Shown here: in pieces, positions 1 through 11,268 of the stretch | How positions within the stretch are numbered: the stretch's first letter is position 1 | How the letters are laid out: every line of letters begins with the position of its first letter | Source of the DNA: Hyaloperonospora brassicae | Lineage: Eukaryota; Oomycota; Peronosporomycetes; Peronosporales; Peronosporaceae | Reading direction: 5' to 3' | Length of the DNA: 64,000 nucleotides | NCBI GenBank assembly: GCA_947650285.1 | Contig: CANTFL010001449.1 | Location: 363,590 to 427,589, forward strand | The notes under the pieces: generated by a model | What the model was told of the DNA's origin: nothing | Seen by the model: the letters and a program-made list of their open reading frames with translations, nothing else | The model's database searches: none | Made by a program: the position numbers and the translations under genes

Positions 1-1
1 A

Positions 2-271
2 GGGAGTCTGGACGACGATGAGCACAGTGAAGACGGTTCGTGTGCTGTGCATGAAGCAGCTGCAGTGGTCGACGTGAACGAGTGGCTGAAACGGGAAAAG
101 GAACGTCGACTGAAGCTGGAGCGCGAGGTGAAGAGTTTGAACGAGCTGTACATGGGCTGGATCCGCGAGGAGCAGAAGAAGCGCAAGAGGACCGAGCAGC
201 AGTTGGCTGCACTCATGGACCGCGCCGACGCCGACACGCGTGATGCGACGCCCGTGTCGAAAGAGCGCTAA
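2..271 (+). CDS. 3' end of an unknown coiled-coil protein gene (partial)
   Basis: The frame is open from the window edge to a TAA stop at 269-271, so this is the C-terminal ~89 residues of a gene that starts upstream. The visible part begins with an acidic stretch (Asp/Glu/Ser). It continues into a strongly charged, helix-prone segment with Leu at heptad-like spacing and many Lys/Arg/Glu, which suggests a coiled coil. It ends in an Asp- and Thr-rich tail (SKER at the C-terminus). I do not recognise the family and assign no function. A GTG at 47-49 is not a likely eukaryotic start; the frame simply continues through it. The gene lies on the same strand as the PP4c gene, whose ATG is ~215 bp downstream, a compact spacing typical of oomycete gene islands. 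The stop codon lies inside the first copy of a 47-bp tandem duplication. Confidence 0.6.
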   Translation, partial: GSLDDDEHSEDGSCAVHEAAAVVDVNEWLKREKERRLKLEREVKSLNELYMGWIREEQKKRKRTEQQLAALMDRADADTRDATPVSKER

Positions 272-353
272 GGTCGCCTGGAAGAGCGTACCTAAATACC
301 GCGTTGAAAGAGCGCTAAGGTCGCCTGGAAGAGCGTACCTAAATACCACGTTG
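260..353. repeat. 47-bp tandem duplication across a stop codon
   Basis: Bases 260-306 are repeated directly at 307-353 with one mismatch (GCGTTG versus ACGTTG near the unit end). The first unit includes the last codons and TAA stop of the upstream gene. Because 47 is not a multiple of three, the second unit is not an in-frame extension. It duplicates the stop and the beginning of the 3' UTR. Confidence 0.9.
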
Positions 354-394
354 GGTTTGTTGCGTTTTAGTCTGTTTCGTGGGTGTCGTTGATA

Positions 395-402
395 TTCACT
401 TT
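395..402 (+). promoter_or_regulatory. possible initiator element of the PP4c gene
   Basis: TTCACTTT at 395-402 fits the loose initiator consensus YTCANTYY. It lies ~85 bp upstream of the PP4c ATG, in the only space available between the two genes. No CAWTTT flanking element follows it, so this is a weak call based on position and a short match. Confidence 0.25.
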
Positions 403-486
403 CACAGTCGAAAACGACCGGTCGACGTTAGTGACCGTTTTGTATCTAGCGGTTCGCTGGCGCAGTTGCGAACAAACACACGAAAG

Positions 487-1827
487 ATGGCGGCGAGTCA
501 GAGCGAACTGGACCGGCAGATCGAGCAGCTGAAGCGCTGCGAGTACCTCAAGGAGTCGGAGGTGAAGGCGCTGTGTCAGAAGGCGCGCGAGATCCTCGTG
601 GACGAGAGCAACGTGCAGCGAATCGACGCGCCCGTGACGGTAAGAAAAGGAGGAGACGTGTTCACTGGCTGCAAGTAATTTAAAAACAAGCGAAATATTG
701 AGTGTTTTTTTTCGTTTTGGTTGTGCTTTTTGCTTTTTCTTCTTGTGTTGTGTGTGGACACAGATTTGCGGTGACATTCATGGCCAGTTCTACGACCTCA
801 AGGAGCTGTTCAACGTGGGGGGAGAGTGCCCAGAGACCAACTACCTGTTCATGGGCGACTTTGTCGACCGCGGCTTTTACAGTGTGGAGACGTTCCTGTT
901 GTTGCTGGCGCTGAAGGTCTGTTGTGCGTTTTGTTGGAGGTGAGGGAGAGGCGATGCAAAGAGGACTGACGCCTGTTGTGGCTGAATTCTCCTGCCGTCA
1001 GGTGAGGTACCCGGACCGCATTACGCTGATCCGTGGCAACCACGAGAGTCGTCAGATCACGCAAGTGTACGGTTTCTACGACGAGTGCCTGCGCAAGTAC
1101 GGCTCGGTGAACGTGTGGCGATACTGCACGGAAATCTTCGATTATTTAAGTTTGTCGGCCATTATCGAGGACAAGATCTTCTGCGTGCACGGCGGTCTGT
1201 CTCCATCGATCAACACGCTCGACCAAATTCGAATCATTGACCGGAAGCAGGAAGTCCCACATGATGGTGCAATGTGCGACCTCATGTGGTCCGACCCGGA
1301 GGACATTGACGGCTGGGGATTGAGTCCACGCGGTGCTGGGTACTTGTTTGGCGGCGACGTTGTGGAAAAGGTTTGGAATAGCTTGCTCTGTGTCGTTGGA
1401 CGAATGGGTCAAGGTTTCCTTGTGACGCGATGCGATGCTGCAATGCCGTTGTGATGGTACAGTTTAACCAGACGAACGACCTTCAGCTGATCTGCAGAGC
1501 GCATCAGCTCGTGATGGAAGGCCACAAATCCATGTTCAACAACGCGTTGGTGACGGTCTGGTCGGCGCCCAACTACTGTTACAGATGCGGCAACGTTGCC
1601 GCTATTCTGGAACTTGATGAGAATTTGGAGCAGCGGTTCAAGGTAAGCGACAAGAAGGCTGTTTCGCTTGTTGTCCGACGCGCCTGTGTATACCAGACGC
1701 TAACTACAGCGCGTTCTTTTTTGTTGTTGTGTCTGACTACGACCGCTGCATACAGATCTTTGAAGCCGCACCGCAAGATGCGCGTGGCGTACCTGCAAAG
1801 AAGCCGGCTCCGGACTACTTTTTGTAG
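487..1827 (+). CDS. PP4c: serine/threonine protein phosphatase 4 catalytic subunit (PP4c), five exons
   Basis: Exons by GT-AG borders and protein similarity: 487-639, 764-916, 1002-1370, 1463-1642, 1756-1827. Together they encode ~308 residues, the usual length of PP4c. The PPP-family signatures are intact: GDIHGQ after the first intron, GDFVDRG, RGNHESR, the HGGLSP motif and [11 protein letters not shown]. The C-terminus DYFL is the tail that is carboxymethylated in PP2A, PP4 and PP6. The N-terminus (a DRQIEQL-type start, [13 protein letters not shown]) and the [18 protein letters not shown] region fit PP4 better than PP2A or PP6. As a family, PP4c is a metal-dependent phosphatase that works with regulatory subunits in DNA-damage response, centrosome/microtubule and splicing-related processes. 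All four introns are short (85-124 bp) and phase 0. Nothing suggests inactivation. Confidence 0.95.
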
Positions 1828-3528
1828 GGCGATTGGCACACCGACCTCGTCAACGGGCAGGCGTGTGCTGCTTTAGAAGGCGCACTTTCATTCGGTGCGA
1901 CGGTGGATAGCGTGCGTTGTAGCACTCCAGGAGAGATAATCAACGAATGAGTTGAAGACAAAGAGCCCATGTTGGAGATGAAGAGGGGGGAGGTAACTGC
2001 AGCGTGGTGCGGCCAGGAGGAGTTGAAGTATATTTTAGGTTTTGACTTGGCAGCAACGCTTTGAGATATCCCTGTGTTTCCAGATAACCGAAAGCTCTGT
2101 GTAGCTGGTACTTCACCGTGGGGTTTCAGTGCGCTGCGAAGAGTAGAGGGAAGAAGTAGGAGGTCGTGCAAGTACCGATTACAAATACTACAGCATCATT
2201 GGCGGACTTTAAAGCGCGCGTTGCTGACCTTCATTAGCACTTGTTCAACGCAACTCTACTGCTGTACATAGCGTCGGAAAAAGAAGTCACGCCTCATTTG
2301 CAATGGACTGCGTTCTACTGACAAGAGCTGATCCAGTCAGCCTGAGGTTACGTAGGCGTGTCACCAAACGATCTCACTTTTCGGGTAGAAGTCATTGGCT
2401 GATTCGACGGATACAGAACTCACACAAAGTATGCCGAAAGAGCGCTTTCTGCCGGTGCTCCTGCTCACAGCTCCAAAGCGAAAGCGTAAGAGTTGTAACG
2501 TGTCGCTTCGACGCCAATGGAGTTAGTTCTGCTAACATACAAATCTAGCGTCACTTCGTACTCGTGTGATAAGCCCTCAATATTTTTCGCTCGTCGCCTG
2601 GACGTTGAAATTGACTACTGTGCGACTTTTCCAGCGATCGCATGAGCCTTCTTCATTGAACTTTGGTCAACACATTTGGTCGAAAGGAAGGCCTAGGAAT
2701 CATGAACAAGACTAGGCGTGAACAAGATAAGAATCTCAATCGAACATGCCATTCGCAGCTCACTTATTATGTATCTATCAGTGGGTTCTAGGCCTAACAG
2801 TTTGAACAGGAGACCACAGGAGGTGATCATGCAGTACTGGATAGAAAACAGTTGATGTATCTCCAGCGCGTGTACATGTAGTTGGGGCTCATGCGACGAG
2901 CAAACGCGACGATGCGAATGGGAGGACACTCGTCGCTCATCTGAGATCACCACGACGGTCTGGAAAGACTGCAATTTTTCCGATAACAGGAGACGACGAG
3001 GGAAGTATTCAAGATGCCATTCAGATAGCACCTTTGGTAGCGTTGAGAAAAGCTTCGAGGCGACGTCACTTATGTCTGGACAAGTCGATAAATGGCCGAC
3101 GCCGCCTAGAGCTCGACATCACGTCGTGCACACATCTACGAGTTTTGTAAGAAGCCGCACCAGACATGGCGCATGGCTCAATGTAAAAAACCCGGGCCAC
3201 CTGCGATGCTACATCCGCAGTCAACTGCCATGTGTCAACAGCGAGCATAACAGCACACCAAGATTGATCGAAGGCCATTCGTGTGCTAGGCACACGTCAG
3301 CGAAAGACTGAGCTGTGGATTCAGGACCAATGGCAGATTTGTTGTGCGAAAATATGCGTAGCTAGTTTTGCACGTGTATGGCTTTTAATGGAAAGAAGGA
3401 ATGTAGACGAAAATCTTGGTCCATTCCTAAAAAAGAAAAAGGCTTTGTCAAATTGATCCTATAGCTTGAGATGCGGCTGAACCCGTCATTGGAAGACTTG
3501 ACCAGACAAAAACGACATTGACACGGAG
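1828..3528. other. intergenic region without recognisable genes
   Basis: Short open frames occur on both strands (for example 2693-3031 on -, 3072-3311 on +), but none shows a recognisable motif, signal peptide or coding-like composition. I see no repeat copy of this stretch elsewhere in the window. It ends at the family A 5' LTR. Confidence 0.5.
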
Positions 3529-3993
3529 TGTAACGGGGTGAGCCCGTTACACAAAAAATAATACGAATGTATCAATTTTTGAATATCAACTATTTGGATA
3601 AATTTTAATCAACATTAATCGAAAAGAGGTAATGTTGACAGAATATCACCCCGAGGGATATATTCGTGGTTGCTCCACTCCTTCGTTGATGTATACGGTA
3701 CATCAACAAGATTAACCACCAATCGCTGCTGGACGCGCGCAATGGGGGGTGAGCAAGAAACCTACATATGGGATTGTAGTTTAACATATTTATATGAAGA
3801 CAAAGATGGTTTATTAAAATAGCATCACTACATTAAATACAGCTCTACCTTTTCCCTCAGACAGAGCTTTCAGGTTCTGTTTGCTTCCTCGCGCTTCCTC
3901 ACGCCACATTTACGTGACGTCAGGAGGACACAGACTTGTGCTCCATTAACACAAGGTCTTACCGATCGTCTGGTAAGAGCGTGTCCCGTTACG
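3529..3993 (+). repeat. 5' LTR of family A element
   Basis: 465 bp, matching 11269-11733. The central part is nearly identical to the 3' LTR (about four differences from ~3590 to 3960). The first ~60 and last ~32 bases hold most of the differences. The 60-codon minus-strand frame inside it is present in both LTRs and is not a gene. Confidence 0.9.
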
Positions 3994-3995
3994 CC

Positions 3996-4010
3996 TGGTA
4001 GCACTTGTAG
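3996..4010 (+). other. primer binding site, family A
   Basis: TGGTAGCACTTGTAG begins two bases after the 5' LTR. TGG is the complement of a tRNA CCA end, and TGGTAGC resembles an initiator-Met-type primer site. The exact tRNA cannot be named without the genome's tRNA set. Confidence 0.65.
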
Positions 4011-4132
4011 TCCGTCTAACAACCACGACCATCTCACTCAACATGAACATATTACATGAACAGGAAAGCTTTCACGCTACGCGTGAAGACTATAACCATT
4101 TGATTTACATCGAATGAAGTGCGGTAGGACAT

Positions 4133-4995
4133 ATGAGTTCTACCGTAGGCGAAACCGCCATTATCGCCATGTTGGAGTCTCTTGACAGAGTCCAACAACA
4201 TGTCGCCGAAAGAGAGAAAGTAGCCTTTCTTGACCAGCAAGACTCTCAACAGACCGAGCAGTCGGGAGAACTCGGTGCTTAACAGACAGAGCTGTGGGAG
4301 AAAGCATCAATTCAATGCTGCTGTGGGCGGGACGACACACACGCGTCGTCCCGGAATCTTAAAGGTCGATATCTCCAAGTACAGATGAGTCGAGGAAGAC
4401 TCCCTGTTTAAATGCTTCGTCGATCTCGACTGAGCCATAACGGCAAGTCGTATCGACGACGAGCAAGTGGAACTCACATTTGCTCAAGCCCACTTGGCAG
4501 GACGTGCCAAGACTTGGGCCTTAGGGCTGTAGATGAGCGACCCATATGCTTTTGTGTCGCTGGAAGCTTTCAAAACCCGACTCAAACAATCGCTTGAACC
4601 GCCTCGGGATGAGTTCAGGGCTCGATATGAGCTCCTGAAACTCAAGCAGGGTAAGCGCGATGTGCACGCTTATGCTCAGCATATACGACTCCTCGCGAGT
4701 AGTATAACTGCTAACTCTGTACACGAACACACATTGATTACTATGTTCATGCAAGGGCTCGAAGATGGTTTCTGCCAGGAACTGTCTGTTCAGATGAGGG
4801 TTGAATACGCTTGAATAATTAATCTTAGCAGCGGGACAGGAGGACTTTAGCATGAGACAGGCTCATGATAGATCGAACTCTCATCGTCCACCAGGACGAC
4901 AAGAGGATAGAGGTACAGAACCAATGTACCCCTCTTACGTTGAGATAGTGTAGTGCCCCTCGCCCAGTGCCAAATTGCACTGATCGAAGCGACCG
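4133..4995 (+). pseudogene. gag of family A, broken
   Basis: An ATG at 4133 opens a short frame (MSSTVGETAI...) rich in Gln and Glu that stops after ~49 codons. Gag homology continues in shifting frames: a K(V)DISKYR-like segment near 4365, then AGRAKTWALGL at about 4495-4530. The longest clean piece is 4533-4814, containing FRARYELLKLKQGKRDVHAYAQ and FMQGL. These are hallmarks of the retrotransposon Gag (capsid-like) domain of oomycete gypsy elements. Beyond 4815 the frame is broken and no clear zinc knuckle is readable. Not functional. Confidence 0.75.
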
Positions 4996-5134
4996 AACTC
5001 TTGCTATAAAGGGAAACGGACTTAGGTCCGACACTGTCGCGAAATAGCAACAGCGAAGCGGACCACAAAAAATGGACGGTGCCTGCAGAGGCGGAGCGCC
5101 CTACTGATCTAGCAACATTAAGAGTGCAAATCTC

Positions 5135-5941
5135 TTGACGAAAATTGCTCTAGGTACACAATCATTTTGTGTCTCTGCACCTGGTGATGAGATATCACTC
5201 ATCGCCTTGACGTTGGATATGACGAAGGATTTATCACTTCGTGATCCAGTTGACTGTGGGGCGTCGAACAAATTTGTTCGTCTCCAGTTACTAGAGGGTC
5301 GTAGGCGTAAGTTCGTTGAGCGCGACATCCCTTTAATGAGGATGACGGTGCGCCTTGCCACAGGCGCATCGATAATTGTTGTGAAATATGTCGTGGAAAT
5401 CCACTACACGTTAGAGGGCGAACAGTACGATGATGAATTCATCGTACTGGATCTGGATGACAAATTTGATGTCATCCTAGGATTAACTTGGCTCAGAAGG
5501 TTCGAGCCAACAGTGAGCTGGCATCATCGATGCGTGAAGATGCCTGCCGCTTGTTCATTCGATGGACATCCGATAAACGTCACGGAGCGTTTAAAAACGC
5601 GTGGATGTACTTCGAGTGAGTGCGATGGCCTCACTTGCGGTACGGTCGTTAGCACGACTGCACAAGGCCTCAGTGTAGCTGATTACTAAACTGTGGACCA
5701 AGATCCCGGCGGCTTTACAGAAGTACAGGCAGCGCCGGAGATCCACCACTCAAAAAGGTCGAGTGGACCGGTACATGGGTGCATGCCGAGCGGGAAACAT
5801 CATAGGAAGAACAAAACGGTTGTCCAGAAACGGCAACACGGTTATACTAGATCGACTAGAGAGTCGACCGTAGATGATCGGGACCTGAATGTGGTTGCAC
5901 GGCCACAGTCAGAAGACGTCGAAGGAATATTACGGGTTTGA
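5135..5941 (+). pseudogene. retropepsin-type protease region of family A pol
   Basis: The open frame 5135-5689 carries the aspartic protease active-site motif as DCGASNKFV (5251-5277), where D-S/T-G-A-S is usual, so the second position is Cys. Downstream come a ...DVILGLTWLRRF flap/ALGM-like segment and a C-terminal strand. After the TAA at 5687-5689 a further open piece (5693-5941) is probably the protease-RT linker. The retropepsin processes Gag-Pol. The fragment is open but flanked by lesions. Confidence 0.7.
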
Positions 5942-6017
5942 GAAAAGAATTACTCAAGAGTTACTTGCTGAGAGATAAGGATCTCATCAACCTAAGCGAA
6001 AAATCTCTCAGCAGCGT

Positions 6018-7080
6018 TTGGAAACGTGTTCTCAGGAAGAAACCGAGACGTTAAACGTCTTGGTCAATGATGGATCTAGCGTAGGCGCTTATAAGCTTTA
6101 TCCGATTGTGCCTCCGAAGTTAACTTCGGAGATAACTCAATTGCCAACGTTGGAGCCTAAACGGTTCTTGTGTGATTTGCGTGGTGGCAAAGTCAAGCAG
6201 ATCTGCATACTAGTCACAGAGGATGAGTATGTGACCGATATTCGGTCGTAATCTGTATTTGCTGAGAGCCAAGGGGTTCTCAGCAGCTCATCGATGGATG
6301 AAAGTGTCCTCGATGAGAATACTTGAATTGAGCGATACACGTCTCAATCCTGGAAGTCGCTTCAGTCAAATACTTTATACAATGATTTTATCGAGTTCAA
6401 GAATCTATACTTTGAGTCAGTATCTTACGAGTTGCCTTAGGATAAAGGCACTTGACACGAGATAGAGCTCAAACCGGGCTCGAGGTACTGTGTAATTGAG
6501 TAGTAGCCACTTCCTCGCTAACAAGTACTAGCGATTGACAAGTTATTTACCGATCGCTTGTCTGCGGGCCACTTGCTGATATCAAATTCCCTCACAGCTC
6601 TCCGATTTTCTGGTTGCGAAAGGCCTTAGGAAGATGGCGGATATTGCACGCATTATACAAGCTGAATGCTGCAACGGTACCGGCTCAGACGACGATACCG
6701 AGGAAATACGTGATCATTGATGGTATGTCAAAGAGTTTAATCTTCTCGTCCATGGATCTGAAGGATGGCTTTTTTCAGATCCTCATGCGTAAATGGAGTA
6801 TCCCGTACACAGCAGTAATCACCCCCATCGGTATGCAGTATGAGTGGCTAGTGATGCCACATGGGCTGAGTAACGACCCTGCGACGCTCAATAGAAGTGT
6901 GGCAAATTTGTTGAGATCGGCGCGGGTTTTCGCACCGAGTTATTTTGACGATGTGTTCGTCCATAGCCGGGCTATGGACGGAGAGAAGGACATAGAAGTT
7001 CAAAGAACACATGTTCGCCAACCTCAACTTATGCGCAAGCATAAGTTGAAGAACCAACCTCAAGAAGTGTATATTCGCGG
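6018..7080 (+). pseudogene. reverse transcriptase of family A pol, broken
   Basis: The best frame, 6614-7084, holds consecutive RT motifs: KLNAATVPAQTTIPRK, SSMDLKDGFFQILM (motif A, catalytic Asp), WLVMPHGLSNDPATLNR (motif B) and YFDDVFVHSRA (motif C). The catalytic aspartates are still present. Upstream (6018-6600) the N-terminal RT and linker are split over several frames. After ~7084 the frame shifts. Confidence 0.8.
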
Positions 7081-7760
7081 CTAGCAGAATATCACTACTA
7101 GGGTGCATCGTAAAAAAGCACGAAGTACGTCCTGATCCCGAGAAGATAAAGGCGATCATCGACTAGCCCGTGTTAGTAGACGTCAAGGTACTTCGAAGCT
7201 TCCTTGGTCTAGCGGCGTACTTGCTCAATTACTGCTGCAATTACGCCGAGATGACTGTGTATCTTTCTTGTTTACTCACGAAAAGTGCAAATTAGTCATG
7301 GAACGTTGATTGCCAGCTTTACTTTGAAGGTATCAAGCAGAGCTTGATGCAATCAACCTTACTGGAGATTTCCGACCAGGAAAGATCATTCCATGTGGTC
7401 TGTGACGCCAGCGATTTTGCGATCGGTTGTGCGATGATGTAATTTGATACAGATAGCGCAGAGCGCGTCATCCGATATCAATAGCGTCATCTGCAAGCAG
7501 ATAGGCGTAATTACCCAGTGCATGACAAAGAAAACCTTGCCATGAAATAGCGCTGGCCAAGTTTCGTTTGTACCTCTTGGGAGATGGACCGTTCATCGTC
7601 TATACAGACTACGCGTCATTACGCATGGCCGTAAACAGTCCACACCTCTTGCAGAGAATGGCGAGGCGGCTGTCTTCCTTCGCGGAGTACAACTTCTCCG
7701 TCGAGTAGAAACCAGGACGACTTAATGTCGTAGCTGATGCGCTTTCGCGCCGGGCCCATT
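7081..7760 (+). pseudogene. RT connection and RNase H of family A pol, broken
   Basis: In shifting frames I read ADPEKIKAI-like (7130-7165), RSFLGLAAYLLNYC (7190-7230), then VCDASDFAIGCAMM at 7397-7438. The last is the first catalytic Asp region of gypsy RNase H. An HDKENLAMK segment follows at ~7520. At least four frameshifts or stops separate these pieces. Confidence 0.7.
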
Positions 7761-8009
7761 CCGAGCCGGGCGCGCAGCCCAACAGAGAGGTCAAGACCAC
7801 TGTTGCAACACTAATAGTCAAGGTCCCGTCATCAATATTACTTCACAACGTGAGAAAGACCTACGAAAAATATAAGGATCTTTTATGCTTGATGGATCAT
7901 CTGGTAAATTCATCTCGTAAATCCTTGAAAGATTTATCGGCTTCTTAACGATCCTCTTCGAATCAGTACACAACACGCAACGGGTTGCTGTAATGTACAG
8001 CCGTTGCCG

Positions 8010-8760
8010 GCGACAATCCTCGTGTCGTCGTCCCCGCTCATAACAACCTGCGCTTTTGCATCATGTATGAGTGTCAAGATGCCCGACAGGTGGCCATAGT
8101 GGTAGGGAAAAGACTTACCTTAGGGTAAGTCGTGGCTTTTACTGTCCCCGCCAGTATCAGTTTGAGCGCAAGTACATCCGTGATTGCAAGGTTTTACAAC
8201 GAGTGAATCTAGAACATCATCCCGTGCACCTTTACAGCTTCTACCCGTCCCGGAAGAGTGCTAGCAGTCCGTTTCCATGGACTTTGTCCTCGGGTTTCTT
8301 GAAGACAACCACAAGGATACTGGTATTCTTGTGTTTGTTGACTAGTTCAGCAAGATTGCTCATCTTGCCGAAGTACCCGAGTCGATCACGACACAGGGCT
8401 GTGCTTGTGTCTATATCGATAAGATATTTGGACTCCACGGGTTACCCCGTGAACTCGTGTCCGTCCGTGATCCTCGGTTCACGGCAGAGTTCTGGCAATC
8501 CGTGGTCCGATCGCTCGGAGCGCGTTTAAAGATGTCAAGATCTGACCATCCTAAAAAAGATGGTCAGACGGAACGTGCGAACCGTGTCCTCGAATAGATC
8601 CTTCGAGGATACGTCCACTCGTTCTCGAGTTGGAGCGAATTTATGCCAATGGTGGAATTTGCCATCAAGAATTCGGTGCATGATTCAAACCAGCACACAC
8701 CGTTCTTTGTTAATGGTTTATGCCATCCACGTTTCCCAACCTCTTAGGACGTGACTCTTG
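8010..8760 (+). pseudogene. integrase of family A pol, broken
   Basis: Readable pieces over several frames: the zinc-binding region around 8110-8200 (a FYCPRQYQFERKY-like segment); MDFVLGFLEDNHKDTGILVFVD at about 8278-8345, covering the first catalytic Asp; V-R-DPRFTAEFWQS at 8458-8495, the second Asp region; and a DGQTERANRVLE segment near 8563-8600, containing the catalytic Glu. The homology is typical of oomycete Ty3/gypsy integrases. Stops and shifts make it non-functional. Confidence 0.7.
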
Positions 8761-9129
8761 GATAAGGGGAAGAGGGACTCGCTCAAGCAAAATCGTTCTG
8801 GATCTTGCTCATCACGTGTTGACGCTAACATCGTCCATATGATGCCGATGTCGATCATGTCGACATCGAAAAAGAAGATCATCCTAATTATAGTGATGAC
8901 GCTATTATTGAATTAGATGATGATGCCGATGCTGGTATTTTAGCATCGCCAACGAATATTCAAGTGAATATGACAACTTACCTCGCAGATGAACATCACG
9001 AGGAAGGACTCTTTCTGCAGTTCGCATAAGGCGAATTAAACACAACAAGGCCGAGTCAGCAGAAAAATGTCTGCAGGCTCGTGAAGCAGTGGTCCGTTTC
9101 GTGCAAGATTCCATCGCTCACGTGGTGGA

Positions 9130-9480
9130 CCGGCAGAAACGGAACGCTGACAAGAATGGAAGAGCAAATGTTCTTTCATTTATTGAAGGCGGCTTAGTCC
9201 TACTATCTACGGTAACCTACCTAGACACGTAGTGACCAATGTGGGCAGCAGTAATCTACAGCATACGTACATCGAACCCTTTCGTGTACTGCGCCGACAA
9301 GGCAACGCATACACTATCGAGCTGCCACGTAGGATGCGCACGCATCTTACATTTACGTGGGGCGTCTCCGCCCGTACTGTCAGTACGAGCCCTCTTTGAC
9401 GATGAAGATACCCCCCCGTACAAGAATCTCCATAAGGTTCTTGCGCTCGCGCTCCAGACGATCAGTCTCGACGCGTAACG
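9130..9480 (+). pseudogene. C-terminal DNA-binding module of family A integrase
   Basis: The sequence reads KNGRANVLSFIEGGLVLLST (9157-9216), then, after a stop, EPFRVLRRQGNAYTIELPRR and RTHLTF (9270-9360). This is the GPF/Y-type SH3-like module that ends many Ty3/gypsy integrases. No chromodomain is readable behind it. Its end overlaps the 3' end of the antisense frame starting at 11174. Confidence 0.65.
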
Positions 9481-11174
9481 AAGAGACCTCTCCACGCAGC
9501 TTATAGATCTTTCTGTGAGCTATCCCCAGCTCTTCAACGAGGGAACGGATATCCCGCTCGACCTGAAACTGTGAGAGGGCATACTCAGCACGATCCTTCA
9601 CACGATCGGCTCCCCGATATTTGCGGTTCCTCCGCACATAATCGGTACGAGCATAGCATCTGTATCTCTCGTGCTTTAAATTTTCGCGCAATTCAGCGAT
9701 TGCGCGATCCATCTCGTGTTGGCCGAAATGGTGAGTCGAACGACTTGGAGCAGGTTTTTTCTTCTTATCCACACCCTTTGATAACCTAAAACGGTTGTCA
9801 ACGCTTCCTTGTGGAGCGTATCTTGAACCATTGTGACGCTTAAGGATAAAGGACGAGCTACCTCGTCCAGTGGAGGGGTATTTACACTCGTGGAACATCT
9901 GGGAGGCCCGCTCTCAGGTGATGTTGGATGTCCCCGGTCTCGTCGAGAAGTACGAAGAGACGCATCCTTTGATGATGGAGGGTTATCGTCGATCGAACTT
10001 TCGGCGCGTTCGTAAAGGGATTGCAAGGTATCAATTCCTTTGTACATCTCAGCCTAGATGCGAGCCCTCCAATAGGGCTGATTAGGTGGGAAGGCCTCCC
10101 AAGGGGCACGAATAAAGTTGTCAAAACAACTCTGACAATTCTCTCCCGACGAGAGGCAAGGTAAACCTGCCTCTCGAGAAAATAGGTGGAATTTATACCG
10201 AGCACCAGTAGGCATCCTTTCTTCATGCTTATTGCGAACCGGAATAAGTTAGTTAAATTAAGCGTCACAGCCAAAATTTTCAATGTCGCCGATAAAATTG
10301 TTTCACGACTGCACCAACAAAATGTCGTCTTGGTCGCAGTTGCCGTATTACTATCTCCGTTTGAAAGAGACATCAATGTCTGAAAGAGACAATGATGTAA
10401 TGCTCATGTGCAATGCGATAACCACTCGCATTGACATTAAGACCATGGAGTATTGACGAATAGAGGAGTGGTATCCGAGAATTGCCAGCGGTATAACCAA
10501 AACACCGCTTCAGATTGCATTGAACATGCATCCATGGTCTGTTCCCGAGAGCAGACAGTAACATGTTACGACACTGCTCCTCTTGCGTAGTGACAACACT
10601 AATAATAGCACTAAGATCGCCGCTACCCCCCACTCCGTGAAGAGTCATCAGCATTATCAAGATGACTGACGTCCTCATGCTTCTCACTCGCATCATATGA
10701 ATGCGAGCGCGATCGTTCCGAACCCTTCAACGAGTCCTCAGACTCGTCGGATGAGCCAAACATCTCATGGCGCAGCGTCTAGTCGAGACTGCCACGAGGT
10801 ACAGCAGTCTTCATACCCGCATCCACAGCTGTACGACCGGGCTTTAATGGGGCCTTCGACCTAGGCGGGGCGGTTCGACTCGCCCGATTAGATCAATTCT
10901 ATATAGGGGTCGACGTCCATGGGACCATTACTCGCAGCCGGATTACAGAAGAAAAATCTGCACGTGGATGACCACGTACACCTGCAACATTGGGTGTTGC
11001 AGGCTGCGTATCAGTAGCAGCAGGTCGTGAAAAGCCTGCTGCCGAGTCTTGAGTAGCTTGTTCGCCGGCTGCACGCATCCGTGCAGCTGCTATAGAGGTG
11101 TCCTTGCTTGCGCAGCGCATCGACGAAATCGTCTTGCGCTGAGAAAGTTGTAATGAATTGGTAGGAACCAACAA
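9380..11174 (-). pseudogene. antisense ORF region of family A (unknown protein)
   Basis: This lies on the strand opposite to gag-pol, between the end of pol and the 3' LTR. It begins with an open frame 11174-10899 (Ala/Thr/Gln-rich), ~95 bp inside the 3' LTR. It passes through an acidic Ser-rich stretch (~10780-10650) and ends with a clean 172-codon frame, 9898-9380. That last frame is rich in Arg, Glu and Leu with heptad-like spacing (AIAELRENLKHERYRCYAR, YKLRGEVSSLRVETDRLER), suggesting a long coiled coil. The middle has stops or shifts. I do not recognise the protein. The long uninterrupted frame stands out because the sense strand here and in pol is riddled with stops. It could be a chance antisense frame; similar antisense frames in the other two families argue against that. 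Confidence 0.45.
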
Positions 11175-11257
11175 GTGCCCCCTTTCCCATATAGAGGCTT
11201 AACGGTGGTCACTCTTTCACTAATTAATCAAATCACTCATTGGAGTGACTGACCGGT

Positions 11258-11268
11258 AAGGGGGATTT
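11258..11268 (+). other. polypurine tract, family A
   Basis: AAGGGGGATTT abuts the 3' LTR start (TGTATT at 11269), the expected position of the plus-strand DNA primer. Confidence 0.6.

Noticed and set aside
3605..3787. 60-codon minus frame repeated at 11345-11527
   Set aside because: Lies inside the family A LTRs; repeated because the LTRs are.
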